Assembly (NCBI GenBank): GCA_030603385.1
Contig: JAUVXW010000005.1
Coordinates: 92,568 to 156,567, forward strand
Direction of reading: 5' to 3'
Length of the DNA: 64,000 nt
Source of the DNA: Promethearchaeota archaeon
Lineage (GTDB): Archaea; Asgardarchaeota; Lokiarchaeia; Sigyniarchaeales; SOKP01
The notes beneath the pieces are model-generated. The model worked only from the letters and a program-made list of their open reading frames with translations, had not been told where the DNA came from and did no database searches. Numbering within the stretch: the first letter of the stretch is position 1; every line of letters starts with the position of its first letter. Positions 1-9,613 of the stretch are shown piece after piece. A program made the position numbers and the translations under genes.

Positions 1-1
1 A

Positions 2-463
2 TATGCCATTGATATTTCTCTCAACGCATGTGAAATTATGAAAAAGATAGGTATTAAAAATGTTAGATGCTTGATAGTTTATGATTTAGATGAAAGAAAT
101 TTTAACACGATATTATTAATGGGAAGGGCTATTGGATTTGTTGAGGATTTATTAGGATTAAAGAAATTTTTGAACTTCTGTAAGAGTTTACTAACCCCAG
201 ATGGATATATCTTATTGGATTCATTAGATGTACGATCAACCACAGTTCCAGAACATTTAGTATATCAAGAGAGAAATCAAAAATTAGGACGTTATATCGG
301 AGTAATAGGGCTTCAAATGGAATATAAAGGTAAGTTAGGGGAAAAATTCAAACTCTTACATGTTGATCCTCAAACATTAAAAGAGTTTGCTAAAGAAACG
401 GGTTGGTCATGTGAAATTTTGAATAATGAAAATGGAAATTATTTAGCTAAAATCTTCAAATAA
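2..463 (+). CDS. Class I SAM-dependent methyltransferase, 3' part (cut by window start)
   Basis: The reading frame is open from base 2, before the first ATG at 38. The residues ahead of that ATG include YAIDIS, which resembles the acidic-loop motif of Rossmann-fold class I methyltransferases, so the gene starts outside the window. Later come a run like the strand-4 region (LLMGRAIGFVEDLLG) and the usual post-motif segment with LLTPDGYILLDS. The substrate cannot be told from this half. It converges on the dehydratase gene, whose stop lies 6 bases beyond its own. Confidence 0.6.
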   Translation, partial: YAIDISLNACEIMKKIGIKNVRCLIVYDLDERNFNTILLMGRAIGFVEDLLGLKKFLNFCKSLLTPDGYILLDSLDVRSTTVPEHLVYQERNQKLGRYIGVIGLQMEYKGKLGEKFKLLHVDPQTLKEFAKETGWSCEILNNENGNYLAKIFK

Positions 464-468
464 CTTCT

Positions 469-990
469 TTATTTCTTTAATTCTTCAATGATTTGTTTTT
501 CTAGACCTCCAGCTTTAAGAAGATTTAAAAGAATTGGGTGAACTTTTGTTCCTTTGAATTTTTTACCAGTAGTTAAGTTTGAGGCTTCCGCATTAGGAAT
601 ATTAATTTCAATTTCGTCTCCCGTCTTGAATTCCTTAGAAATATCATTAATTTCCAATAGAGGGAGAGCGAGAGCAAATGAGGATCGATAAAAAATCCTG
701 GCAAACGATTCCGCTATTATAGCAACAATTCCTTTTTGTTGAAGAATTGAGGGTGCTGTTTCTCGACTTGAGCCACAACCAAAATTTCTACCTGCTACAA
801 TGATATCACCATCTTGCACTTTATATGCAAAATCCTTGTTGATCGTTTCACAAGTATGTTTTGCCATTTCTTTTGGATCATTTATATATTGACTAGGTGA
901 AATGGCATCAGTATCAACATTATCAGGAAAAACCCAAACTTTTCCTTTTAAAACATCGCTATATTTTTTATCTTTTCGTGAAATTTTCAA
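469..990 (-). CDS. leuD: 3-isopropylmalate/homoaconitate dehydratase small subunit (LeuD-like)
   Basis: A 173-residue small (swivelling) subunit of the aconitase superfamily. Visible motifs are VFPDNVDTDAISPSQYI near the N-terminus and the substrate-binding loop GRNFGCGSSRETAP, followed by IVAIIAESFARIFYRSSF. The length fits the archaeal LeuD/HacB type. It follows the large subunit gene by 7 bases on the same strand, so the two should form one heterodimeric enzyme. Family members isomerise 3-isopropylmalate (leucine), citramalate-derived methylmalate (isoleucine) or homocitrate; the sequence alone does not choose among them. Confidence 0.85.
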   Translation of the reverse strand: MKISRKDKKYSDVLKGKVWVFPDNVDTDAISPSQYINDPKEMAKHTCETINKDFAYKVQDGDIIVAGRNFGCGSSRETAPSILQQKGIVAIIAESFARIFYRSSFALALPLLEINDISKEFKTGDEIEINIPNAEASNLTTGKKFKGTKVHPILLNLLKAGGLEKQIIEELKK

Positions 991-997
991 TCACCTT

Positions 998-2266
998 TTA
1001 AAAATCTCTTGGATCTGTTATCTCTCCTTTTAATGCAGAAGCAGCTACGGTTGCTGGCGATCCTAAATAAACTTTTGAATTAATACTTCCCATTCGACCC
1101 TGAAAATTTCTATTTGAGCTAGATATACATGTTTCACCCGGAGCAAGAATTCCTCCTTGACCTCCAAAACAAGCACCACAACTAGGATTTGTAATAATTG
1201 CTCCTGCATTTATTAAAATTTTAAAAATGCCCGATTTTGATGCTTCTAACCAAATCCTTTTTGAAGCGGGTGTTACAATCAATCGAACATCTCTATGAAT
1301 TTCTTCTCCCTCTAATATCTTTGCAGCTATTTCCAAGTCTTCATACCTTCCATTTGTACAAGATCCTAGAAATGCTTGGTTAATTTTTGTACCTTCTACA
1401 TCAGAAACAGTTTTTACATTATCTATTGTATGTGGGCAAGAAACTTGAGGCTCTAAATCGTTAACTTCCATTTCATAAATCTTTTCATATATCGCATCAT
1501 AACCAGGTTTTACTAACTTGAAGGGTTCTTTAGTTCTCTCTTTAATCCAATGAACCACTTTCTGATCAGGAACTCCAAATGCAAATTTTGCTCCTAATTC
1601 TAAGGCAAAATTAGACATTGTCATTCTTGAGGCAATACTTAATTTTTCCATAGTTTTTCCAGTAAATTCTATTGACTTATAACTAGCAACTTCAGCCGTA
1701 TAATCTCCAGCAATTTTGATGATAATATCTTTACTCATCACATTATGAGGAAGATTGCCAGAGATATTGAATTTTATAGTATGGGGTATCTTAAACCATA
1801 ATTCTCCCTTCAAGTATGCATAAAAAAGATCAGTATTCCCAACACCACAACTTGCTGCATTGAAAGCCCCATATGTTGTTGTATGGCTATCTCCTCCTAC
1901 TATTAGCATACCTGGTCTGACATGACCTTTTTCAGGTAGAACTTGATGACAAATACCTTCTCTAATATCATAAAAATTAGCTATTCCTTGCTTCTTTACA
2001 AATTTTCGAATCAAATCATGAATAGCAGCCCATCTTTCGGTTGGAGCGGGATTATAGTGGTCAAATAATATTACAATTTTATTTGGATCAAATACCTTTC
2101 TTTTCTTCAAGGGTTTAATTTTGTTAAAATCTAAAGAAACCTTTGCTGTACCAAAATGGCTCATAATCAGATCGATTTTTGCATTTATAATGTCCCCCGG
2201 TTTGATGTTATTTTCTGAAAGATTATGTGCTAATAAAATTTTTTCTGCAATTGTTTTTCCAATCAT
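998..2266 (-). CDS. leuC: 3-isopropylmalate/homoaconitate dehydratase large subunit (LeuC-like)
   Basis: A 422-residue catalytic subunit with the aconitase-family Fe-S signature: one cysteine in FLGSCTNG and two in NPSCGACFGG, the three ligands of the [4Fe-4S] cluster. GGDSHTTTYGAF and the FDHYNPAPTERWA region are also typical. The length matches the archaeal LeuC/HacA group rather than full-length aconitase (about 750-900 residues). It sits directly upstream of the small subunit and downstream of the methyltransferase genes; whether it shares their transcript is not clear, as 87 bases separate it from the MttB-like gene. Confidence 0.87.
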   Translation of the reverse strand: MIGKTIAEKILLAHNLSENNIKPGDIINAKIDLIMSHFGTAKVSLDFNKIKPLKKRKVFDPNKIVILFDHYNPAPTERWAAIHDLIRKFVKKQGIANFYDIREGICHQVLPEKGHVRPGMLIVGGDSHTTTYGAFNAASCGVGNTDLFYAYLKGELWFKIPHTIKFNISGNLPHNVMSKDIIIKIAGDYTAEVASYKSIEFTGKTMEKLSIASRMTMSNFALELGAKFAFGVPDQKVVHWIKERTKEPFKLVKPGYDAIYEKIYEMEVNDLEPQVSCPHTIDNVKTVSDVEGTKINQAFLGSCTNGRYEDLEIAAKILEGEEIHRDVRLIVTPASKRIWLEASKSGIFKILINAGAIITNPSCGACFGGQGGILAPGETCISSSNRNFQGRMGSINSKVYLGSPATVAASALKGEITDPRDF

Positions 2267-2353
2267 TTAATAACATCTAATAAGAATTGTATAAAATTAA
2301 TTATTCCACAAAATAAATAAAATGCAATTTTTCATATATTTCTCCAAAATGAT

Positions 2354-3781
2354 TTATTTTACATACGTTGAAGCGATTTTATCTAACTCGTTCTGAAGTG
2401 ATACTTCAATAGGTTTTACAGGAGGCTTATCAAGTAATTTAGTAGCTTCCTCTTTTGCCCTTTTTCTCGCTGATTTGGATCCCTGTTTTCTCCATGAATC
2501 CCGAGTCATTCTGTCTATTATTGGGCTTGGAAGAAACAGTTCTTTTCTAAAATATTTCAAAGTAGATGGGTGAGAAAGTAATTCTTCTTTATCTTCATAA
2601 TCTTTTAAAATTTCTGAAGCAAATGGTGTCCCATAATCCTCAATTCCCTTAATAAACCTTTGTACCATACCCACTATTTCATTATCAATTATTAATTTTT
2701 CTATACTTTGAGTAGATTCGAAGTCAAGCATTCCTGGACCTGAAATCATATTAATCCCTGCGAGACCCCCAAGCAAAGCACCCATTCCTGCTTCAAAGCC
2801 AGCCTGACAATCAGGAATTTTAGAGTCACTGAGCGACATATAAGCGTGTGTTGGTAATTTTAAGAATTTGCCCATTTCAACATCTCCAAGATTAATCATC
2901 ATTGTTTCAATAGCACCCATTGGAGTTGTCCCATATTTCATATCAAATACAGCAGGAGAACCACCCCAAATTAATGGAGCTCCTTCCTTTGCTAATTGAA
3001 CAATTACTACTCCTGCAAGGCATTCAGCACAATGTTGAGTAATAGAGCCAATCAGAGTAATTGGAGCACTCGCTCCCGCTAATGGCATTGACACAAATTC
3101 AGAAGGTATCATGCTTTTTGCAGCATCAATTAGTGATTGTGTAGTTAGATCAGACCATTTTAACGGTGGACTGGGACAAGCATCAAATATAGCTAATGGT
3201 TTTCGAGCTAAATCATCTTCCGAGGTTCTACATGCTAATAAGATCTCTTTCATAATAGAAAAACTTTCTTTTCTAAATGTCCCGGTCACTATTGGTTTAT
3301 AACAATTGGATAATGCTAAATATAAACGATGCCAATCTTGAGCATTATTCGGAACATCTTGATAGATCAATGCTGTGCTTTGAGCATCAATATATTTTAA
3401 TTGTTCAACAACCTTAGAAAATCGAATAAAATCTTTAGATTGTCCATCTCTTATTTTTCCGGTATTTTCGTCAAGTATGAAAATAGCAGCTGAACCAGGA
3501 TCAAAATGAACTTGATCATCTCTTAAGGTAATATGCTCCTCTCCATCTCTATCGAATAGGGTAATTTGATGAGGAACCGAATCTAAGCATTTGTCTATCA
3601 AATCTGGGGGAAGTAAATAACGCGCACCCCCATGATTTAAACCTTTTTGTTCAAACATTTCGATTGCTTGCTGATTTTCAATGAAAACTCCTTGAGTTCC
3701 TAAAATTGATTTGGCTTCATCTAATATTAATTTCTTGTGTTCATCATCTAATACGTTAATTTTTGGTCTTAATATTGGCAT
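2354..3781 (-). CDS. MttB-family corrinoid methyltransferase, non-pyrrolysine type
   Basis: A 475-residue member of the trimethylamine methyltransferase (MttB/COG5598) superfamily. It has the TIM-barrel family pattern including SLSDSKIPDCQAGFEAGMGA and GLAGINMISGPGMLD. True methanogen MttB reads through an in-frame UAG as pyrrolysine; here the frame is uninterrupted, placing it with the non-Pyl members that demethylate compounds such as glycine betaine or related quaternary amines. The gene follows a corrinoid protein and a homocysteine methyltransferase on the same strand, with gaps of 17 and 24 bases, so it probably charges that corrinoid protein. Its methyl donor is unknown. Confidence 0.82.
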   Translation of the reverse strand: MPILRPKINVLDDEHKKLILDEAKSILGTQGVFIENQQAIEMFEQKGLNHGGARYLLPPDLIDKCLDSVPHQITLFDRDGEEHITLRDDQVHFDPGSAAIFILDENTGKIRDGQSKDFIRFSKVVEQLKYIDAQSTALIYQDVPNNAQDWHRLYLALSNCYKPIVTGTFRKESFSIMKEILLACRTSEDDLARKPLAIFDACPSPPLKWSDLTTQSLIDAAKSMIPSEFVSMPLAGASAPITLIGSITQHCAECLAGVVIVQLAKEGAPLIWGGSPAVFDMKYGTTPMGAIETMMINLGDVEMGKFLKLPTHAYMSLSDSKIPDCQAGFEAGMGALLGGLAGINMISGPGMLDFESTQSIEKLIIDNEIVGMVQRFIKGIEDYGTPFASEILKDYEDKEELLSHPSTLKYFRKELFLPSPIIDRMTRDSWRKQGSKSARKRAKEEATKLLDKPPVKPIEVSLQNELDKIASTYVK

Positions 3782-3805
3782 ATAATTACCTTTTTATTTG
3801 TATTT

Positions 3806-4696
3806 TTAAATTAGATCAATAATTTTTCGAATTTCGCTAATAGTCTCAGGTGTCGTACCACAACAACCACCTACTATTTTTATACCTAAATTTATCATTT
3901 CTTGAATATCTCGAACAAATTCTTCAATGGGTTGATCATAATATGTCTTAGTACCTTCTATCCTCGGTTGTCCAGCATTAGGTTTTACGGAGATTGGTAT
4001 ATCCGTCATATTGACAGCTTGTTTTACTAAATCTAGCATTTCACTCGAACCAAGTGTACAGTTCGCTCCAATTACGTCTACATTTTCATTTTCTAACGTA
4101 TTAATACATTTTTCTAAAGAGTCTCCCATTATTGTGAAGAATCCTCTCTTTGTTTTTTTATATGTTATTGAGGCAATGATAGGTTTATTTGAGACCTCCT
4201 TTACTGCCCGAACAGCACTTAGCATTTCTTCTAAATCTGAAACGGTTTCAATGTGAAACAGATCAACTCCTTTTTCTAATAATTTTGTCTGAGTAGCAAA
4301 ACTAGAATACCATTCTTCACTTGAAGCATTTCCTACTGGTGGACGAAATTCACCAGTTGGACCAATATCACCAACGACTAAACGTCCTGGAGGACATGCT
4401 TTTTGAATGTTACCTAACGCTTTTTCTACAATTTCATTAATTCTTTCCTCAAGGTTGTGAATTCTTAAATTTAAGGGTGTTGAGCCAAAAGTATTTGATT
4501 GGCACATATCTGAACCTGCATCATAATAAGATTTGTGAATTTCTACAATCGTATCTGGTTTTTCTATATTTAACATATCTGGAACCTTCCCTGGTTCTAA
4601 TCCCCTTTTAATAAGTTCACTTCCAAAACCCCCATCAAAGAGCACAATCTTCGAATCATCTTTTAACCAATCGTGAAATAACATATGTCTCTTCAC
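3806..4696 (-). CDS. Homocysteine S-methyltransferase domain protein
   Basis: A 296-residue protein matching the zinc-dependent homocysteine-binding domain shared by MetH, BHMT and MmuM. The N-terminus carries FDGGFGSELIKRG, the middle has GANCTLG with the first zinc cysteine, and the C-terminus has GGCCGTTPETI with the paired zinc cysteines. It lacks B12 and folate domains, which fits its position directly downstream of a separate corrinoid protein gene. The probable reaction is methyl transfer from methyl-corrinoid to homocysteine, giving methionine. Transfer to another thiol is possible. Confidence 0.85.
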   Translation of the reverse strand: MKRHMLFHDWLKDDSKIVLFDGGFGSELIKRGLEPGKVPDMLNIEKPDTIVEIHKSYYDAGSDMCQSNTFGSTPLNLRIHNLEERINEIVEKALGNIQKACPPGRLVVGDIGPTGEFRPPVGNASSEEWYSSFATQTKLLEKGVDLFHIETVSDLEEMLSAVRAVKEVSNKPIIASITYKKTKRGFFTIMGDSLEKCINTLENENVDVIGANCTLGSSEMLDLVKQAVNMTDIPISVKPNAGQPRIEGTKTYYDQPIEEFVRDIQEMINLGIKIVGGCCGTTPETISEIRKIIDLI

Positions 4697-4713
4697 TTCT
4701 CTATATTATATTT

Positions 4714-5370
4714 TTATTTATTAAGTAAAGATTTAACTAATTTTACAGCATCTATAGCATTTTCTGCGAATCCATCAGCGTTACATTCCTTAACCCATGA
4801 ACTTGTTACTGGAGCACCTCCTAAAATAACCTTGAACCTATTAAGTAAATTTCGTTCCTTTAAAATTTCAATGATCTTTTTCTGGCCAAACATAGTAGTT
4901 GTTAAAAGTGCAGAAACTCCAATAACATCTACTTCTTTTTCGATTGCGAAATCAACGATTTTTTCAGCAGGAATATCAGCACCTAAATCAAAGACTGTAA
5001 AACCATAAGCTCTTAGCATTGTACCAACAATAGTTTTTCCGATAGAATGAATATCTCCCTCTATTGTAGCAATTACGACCTTTCCACGTGAAATTCCCTC
5101 AGAACCTTCCTGTAGATGAGGAATAAGCAAATCTAAACAATTTTGCATAATTTGTGCCCCTCTCATTAATTCCGGGAGGAAATACTCACCTTCTTCCCAT
5201 AATTCTCCGACTTTTCGAATACCTGCCGCATAACCTTTTTCAACGACATCCATTAAATTCATCTTATCATTTATTGCTTTGTTTGCTAATTCTATTGCTG
5301 TTTCTTCATCTAAGTTAACAATAGAATCTACCATATCTTTATAACTCTTTTCATGAGACAATAGCATCAC
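4714..5370 (-). CDS. Methylamine-type corrinoid protein (MtbC/MttC-like)
   Basis: A 218-residue protein with the two-domain layout of methyltransferase corrinoid proteins: an N-terminal helical cap (about residues 1-90, with LWEEGEYFLPELM) and a C-terminal Rossmann-like cobalamin domain. The lower-ligand motif is GDIHSIGKTIVGTML, where the histidine coordinates cobalt; SALLTTTM and GGAPV follow. It is first in the minus-strand run and should carry the methyl group between the MttB-like enzyme and the homocysteine methyltransferase. The 142-base gap to divergent hisS probably holds both promoters. Confidence 0.88.
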   Translation of the reverse strand: MMLLSHEKSYKDMVDSIVNLDEETAIELANKAINDKMNLMDVVEKGYAAGIRKVGELWEEGEYFLPELMRGAQIMQNCLDLLIPHLQEGSEGISRGKVVIATIEGDIHSIGKTIVGTMLRAYGFTVFDLGADIPAEKIVDFAIEKEVDVIGVSALLTTTMFGQKKIIEILKERNLLNRFKVILGGAPVTSSWVKECNADGFAENAIDAVKLVKSLLNK

Positions 5371-5512
5371 TCTAAAAATGTAGTTAAATCATAAAAATTA
5401 TTATTTAATTTCATCAAGGAAATAAGAAAAACCTTATTGTTAAATAGAAAAAAATATTTGTTAACCTTCCTTTTAGATTTTAATAATAGATATTAAGAAT
5501 ACAAGTGATTTA

Positions 5513-6865
5513 ATGTCAAAGAAATTTTCAAAAGAACCACTTAGAGGAATGAAAGATTATTATCCTTCAGATTTGAGGGAATATAACTGGATTATTGATA
5601 CATTAAGAGATGTGGCAGAGAGATACGGCTATGAAGAATATGAAACACCACAAATAGAACCCATTGAAATTTTTGCTGCAAAATCTTCTCAAGAATTAGT
5701 TAATGAACAATCCTTTATTGTAGAAAAGAAAAAAGGCGAGAGACTTATTTTAATCCCAGAACTTACTCCTTCTTTAGCTCGAATGGTGGCAAAAAAAAGT
5801 CAAGAACTTAAAAAGCCTATTAGATGGTTTTGTATTCCAACATGTTTCAGATATGAAAGACCTCAAAGAGGGCGCCTTAGAGGATTTAAACAACCTAATT
5901 TCGACATTTTAGGTGAAGAGAGTCTTTATGCTGATCTTGAAATATTTAATATAATTATAGACATCTTCTCTGAATTTGGAGCATCCCCAGCGCAATTTCA
6001 GATTTACTATAACAGTCGACGTTTCATCGATTCAGTTCTTACCATTATACTTAAAATAAGTGAAGAGAAATTACCTTTAGCTTACAAAGTACTTGATAAA
6101 TCTGATAAAATGGAAGAAGATGAATTTGATAAGTTCTTATTTGACACGTTTCAGAATGATGTAAATAGACAAGGTATATTGAAACTGAAAGATGCGAAGA
6201 GTATAGATGAGGTGTTGAAGCGATTTGATTCAATTCCTGATGAATTTTTTGATTCTGAGGGATATCTTGAGTTTATTAAATTTGAAAAGCTACTAATGGA
6301 GGCGGGCATATCTGATTACTGTACTTTTTCTTCAAGTACAGTAAGAGGTCTTGATTATTATACAGGAATTATTTACGAAGTGTTTGATACTGGAAAAGAG
6401 AATATAAGAAGTATATTTGGAGGGGGAAGATATGATGACCTTCTATCATTATTCTCAGATGAGAAAATTACAGGTACTGGATTTGGTATGGGGGTCTATA
6501 TGCTTTCTTTATTTCTAAGATCATATAATTTAATCCCTGAGGATATCGCAGAGAAAGACTATTCAGATACAATTTATATAGCATCTGTAAATGAAGATGT
6601 ATCCATATATGCAATTGAACTTGCCCGTATCATACGAGAAGACGATTTTCCATGTATTATAGATTATAGATTTAAAAATCTAAAAAATCAATTAAAAAAG
6701 GCAAATGAATTAGGAGTCTTGGTCACCTTAATTGTTGGACCAGATGAAATGGAAAAGAATCGAGTAACTATAAAAAATATGGTCTCAGAAGAACAGAAAT
6801 CAGTTTATTTCGAAGATGTTATTGATGAGATCTACTCTATTCTTGATGAACTGGAGGAGTCTTAA
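5513..6865 (+). CDS. hisS: Histidyl-tRNA synthetase
   Basis: A 450-residue class II aminoacyl-tRNA synthetase. It starts with LRGMKDYYPSD, typical of HisRS. Motif 2 contains CFRYERPQRGRLRGFKQ, the histidine-specific loops appear as RGLDYYTGIIYEVFD and GGGRYDDLLSLF, and a C-terminal anticodon-binding domain covers roughly the last 100 residues. The length is normal. The ATG at 5513 gives the expected N-terminus. It is transcribed alone, divergently from the corrinoid operon. Confidence 0.93.
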   Translation: MSKKFSKEPLRGMKDYYPSDLREYNWIIDTLRDVAERYGYEEYETPQIEPIEIFAAKSSQELVNEQSFIVEKKKGERLILIPELTPSLARMVAKKSQELKKPIRWFCIPTCFRYERPQRGRLRGFKQPNFDILGEESLYADLEIFNIIIDIFSEFGASPAQFQIYYNSRRFIDSVLTIILKISEEKLPLAYKVLDKSDKMEEDEFDKFLFDTFQNDVNRQGILKLKDAKSIDEVLKRFDSIPDEFFDSEGYLEFIKFEKLLMEAGISDYCTFSSSTVRGLDYYTGIIYEVFDTGKENIRSIFGGGRYDDLLSLFSDEKITGTGFGMGVYMLSLFLRSYNLIPEDIAEKDYSDTIYIASVNEDVSIYAIELARIIREDDFPCIIDYRFKNLKNQLKKANELGVLVTLIVGPDEMEKNRVTIKNMVSEEQKSVYFEDVIDEIYSILDELEES

Positions 6866-7282
6866 TTCAATCGATAACATTTTAATTTTGATTTTAAGAT
6901 AATATAATAAGGATAAGCTACTTATGTAACTTTCAATAATAAAGAGACTTAAAGCCTTAATTTTTTAAAATCTATTGCTAATTTTAAATCTTCACTTTCA
7001 GAAATAAATGAGAAAAGTGGGTTCAGTTAGGTAAAGAAAATGAATTAGGAAGGTTAGAAAAGTATAGAATTGGTATAGAATTAAAATCTATTTAATTTAA
7101 ACATGCAAGTTATTTTCTGATTATTTATCTTGATTTCTATTATCTGATTACTAATTAAAACTATAGATTGATTTCATTTATTTTTAAAGATAAACTCTCA
7201 TACTATATATATTTTCCATTTAAATTTGATCATAATTGTGCTATTCTCAAAAACGTTTTAGATTTCTTTCTATAATTAGTTC
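6866..7282. other. Intergenic stretch without recognised gene
   Basis: About 415 bases of AT-rich sequence between convergent hisS and the first arsR. I see no open frame with coding character, no tRNA and no clear repeat. Confidence 0.5.
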
Positions 7283-7648
7283 TCAAATTAGGTATTTTTT
7301 CTCTATATTTTTATATATTTCATAATGGGTGAATTTTCCTTTCTTAACACCAAAAATTAATCCTGCTTGTTCTAATATTTTTATATGATGAGAAATTGCG
7401 GGTTGAGATAAATTTAAAATTGCTGTCAACTCGCATACACACATTTCTTTTTTTCCTATTAAGTTATAAATTAAAAATCTAACTTTATTTCCCAGTGCTT
7501 TAAAATAATTAACTTTTTCATTAAAATTTCTTTTAGATAATATTTCATCTTTATTTCTTTCTAAATCTTCAATATATTCATAAATATCCCTATCTACTCC
7601 AAAGCATTTAATTAAACTTTCTATTTCTTTTTTGTTCTTTAGATCCAT
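7283..7648 (-). CDS. ArsR-family transcriptional regulator
   Basis: A 121-residue winged-helix protein. The ArsR pattern is clear: CVCELTAILNLSQPAISHHI forms the recognition helices, with the CVC cysteine pair in the position where arsenic- or metal-sensing ArsR proteins bind ligand, followed by the wing around GKFTHYEI. It lies 165 bases downstream of a second ArsR gene, both upstream of and divergent from an ACR3 arsenite exporter, so control by arsenite or a thiophilic metal is likely. Confidence 0.85.
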   Translation of the reverse strand: MDLKNKKEIESLIKCFGVDRDIYEYIEDLERNKDEILSKRNFNEKVNYFKALGNKVRFLIYNLIGKKEMCVCELTAILNLSQPAISHHIKILEQAGLIFGVKKGKFTHYEIYKNIEKKYLI

Positions 7649-7813
7649 ATTTAAATATCAAAATTGTTTTTTAAATGGTTAAAAGATATAGATTACATAA
7701 AAATTTTCTATTTCTATGTGCAATCTATTATTTTATTTTACCAAATCTCTTCATAAATCTATGATAATAATTTTTTTTATTTTTTTAATATTGTATTTTT
7801 CAGATATTATTTG

Positions 7814-8257
7814 TCATACAAAATTAAATAATTCAAAGAATTTTTCAAAATTCTGTACATATTTCTGAAATTGTTCTTTAATTAATTCATAATGAGTAAA
7901 ATAACCTCTTTTTATACCTCTTATTATTTTCATGCGTTCAAGTATTTTTAAATGATGAGAAATTGAGGATTGTGCTTTATCTAGAATTGCTTCCAATTCA
8001 CATACACAATAATCTTTATCATTTAACAACTGCACAATTTTAAAGCGGGTTTCATTTCCTAAAACATTGGAGAATCTCGTAAGATCTATTATACTTTTAT
8101 TTTTATTTAATTTAATACCAATTTCTCTTAAGGTTTTAAAATAAGGTTCTATATCTTGATCTTGAAGATCAAAACATAGTTTCAGACTATTAATTATTTC
8201 AGCTTTTCTTTCGCTTTTAATTTGTATCACTTTCAAAATTTTACATATCGTATTCAA
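7814..8257 (-). CDS. ArsR-family transcriptional regulator
   Basis: A 147-residue paralogue of the neighbouring ArsR protein with an extra N-terminal helical part. YCVCELEAILDKAQSSISHH is the sensing and recognition segment, again with CVC. The wing shares the GYFTHYEL pattern with its neighbour. Its start faces the ACR3 gene across a 126-base divergent intergenic region, so it is the best candidate to regulate acr3 and itself. Confidence 0.87.
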   Translation of the reverse strand: MNTICKILKVIQIKSERKAEIINSLKLCFDLQDQDIEPYFKTLREIGIKLNKNKSIIDLTRFSNVLGNETRFKIVQLLNDKDYCVCELEAILDKAQSSISHHLKILERMKIIRGIKRGYFTHYELIKEQFQKYVQNFEKFFELFNFV

Positions 8258-8383
8258 TATTTATAATGAACAAATCTATAAAAATATATTTAAATTGAAT
8301 TTAGTCAAAATAAATCGAATTATTTAAATTTAGATAATCATTTTCAAGTTATAATACATAATTAAAACAAAAAAAAATAAAAA

Positions 8384-9445
8384 ATGAGTCAAAAAGAGAA
8401 AAAATTAGGTGTCTTCGAGAAGTTTCTTCCCATATGGATTGCCTTATGTATAGTGTTTGGAATTTTTCTTTCTCAGGTTGTCCCAGGTATAAGTGAGGTT
8501 ATTGATGCTTTACAAATTGGTGGGATCTCAATACCTATTGGTATATGTTTATTTCTAATGATGTATCCTGCAATGTTGAATCTTCAAGCATCAGAATTGA
8601 AAAAATTGGGGAAAACCCCCAAACCGATTATACTAACTCTTTTTTCAAATTGGATTATTGCACCATTTGTTGGATTAGCGATGGCGCGAATATTTTTACA
8701 AGGAAATGAGCAATTAATAGTAGCAATTATACTTCTTTCAAGTTCACCTTGTACAGCTATGGTTTTAGTTTGGGGATGGCTCGCAAAGGGAAATCAAGAA
8801 CAAAATGTGATTAATACTAGTCTAAATACGGTTACCATTATTTTCTTATACGTTCCAATGGTAACATTATTGACTGGGATTCAAAATATTCCCATTAATT
8901 GGGTTCTTCTACTAATATCTCTATTTTATTTCATTGGTCTTCCCTTAATATTAGGAATAATTACGAAAAAAATAATTATTGCAAGAAAAGGAGAAAGTTG
9001 GTTTTATGACACTTATGTCCCTCTAGTTGGAAAAATTTCTATAGTTGCTTTATTAACAACGTTAGTGGTATTATTTTCTCTAAATGGAAAAGCGTTAATA
9101 AATAATCCTAATCTATTATTACTTGTTTCCGTCCCACTCTTAGTGGGCTTTGTAATCGTATTGGGCTATAATATTCTAATAACTAAGATTTTTAAATTGA
9201 AATATCGGCAAGCAATAATTACAGTTATTATTGGGTCGTCCAGCCATTTCGAGATTGCAATTGCAACTGCTATAGCCTTATATGGGATTGGTTCAATAGC
9301 AGCTTTAGGAACTACAATGGGATTATTTTGGGAAGTTCCAGTAATGTTATCAATGGTGTATTTAGGAAGATACTTGGGTAAAATTGGTTTCTGGAAAGAT
9401 TATAAAGAAGCAAATGAAGTCTATGGAAAACGTAATAAAGAATAA
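8384..9445 (+). CDS. acr3: ACR3-type arsenite efflux permease
   Basis: A 353-residue membrane protein with about ten hydrophobic segments. The ACR3 family cysteine motif appears as SSPCTAMVLVWGWLAKGN, and the C-terminal half has SSSHFEIAIATAIALYGIGS, also characteristic. ACR3 exports arsenite (and in some members antimonite) using the proton gradient. Its position divergent from arsR genes supports this role. No arsenate reductase is recognised beside it. Confidence 0.9.
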   Translation: MSQKEKKLGVFEKFLPIWIALCIVFGIFLSQVVPGISEVIDALQIGGISIPIGICLFLMMYPAMLNLQASELKKLGKTPKPIILTLFSNWIIAPFVGLAMARIFLQGNEQLIVAIILLSSSPCTAMVLVWGWLAKGNQEQNVINTSLNTVTIIFLYVPMVTLLTGIQNIPINWVLLLISLFYFIGLPLILGIITKKIIIARKGESWFYDTYVPLVGKISIVALLTTLVVLFSLNGKALINNPNLLLLVSVPLLVGFVIVLGYNILITKIFKLKYRQAIITVIIGSSSHFEIAIATAIALYGIGSIAALGTTMGLFWEVPVMLSMVYLGRYLGKIGFWKDYKEANEVYGKRNKE

Positions 9446-9613
9446 TTCAATAGGAATTTAATATAAATTAAAATTTTTTTATTTATTAAAATCAACAGGG
9501 GGTGAGTAGAGTTAAAAAACTTAAAATTTAAAATATCTATTCCGATAAAAGGTCTACAAAGTGGAAAGTTATATGATATCAAGGCAAAGGATGATGCAAA
9601 TTTTATTGAAGCT

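Noticed and set aside
2354..3781. Pyrrolysine in the MttB-like gene
   Set aside because: The frame has no in-frame TAG, so this is the non-pyrrolysine branch; the amber codon in the ABC permease is better explained by decay.
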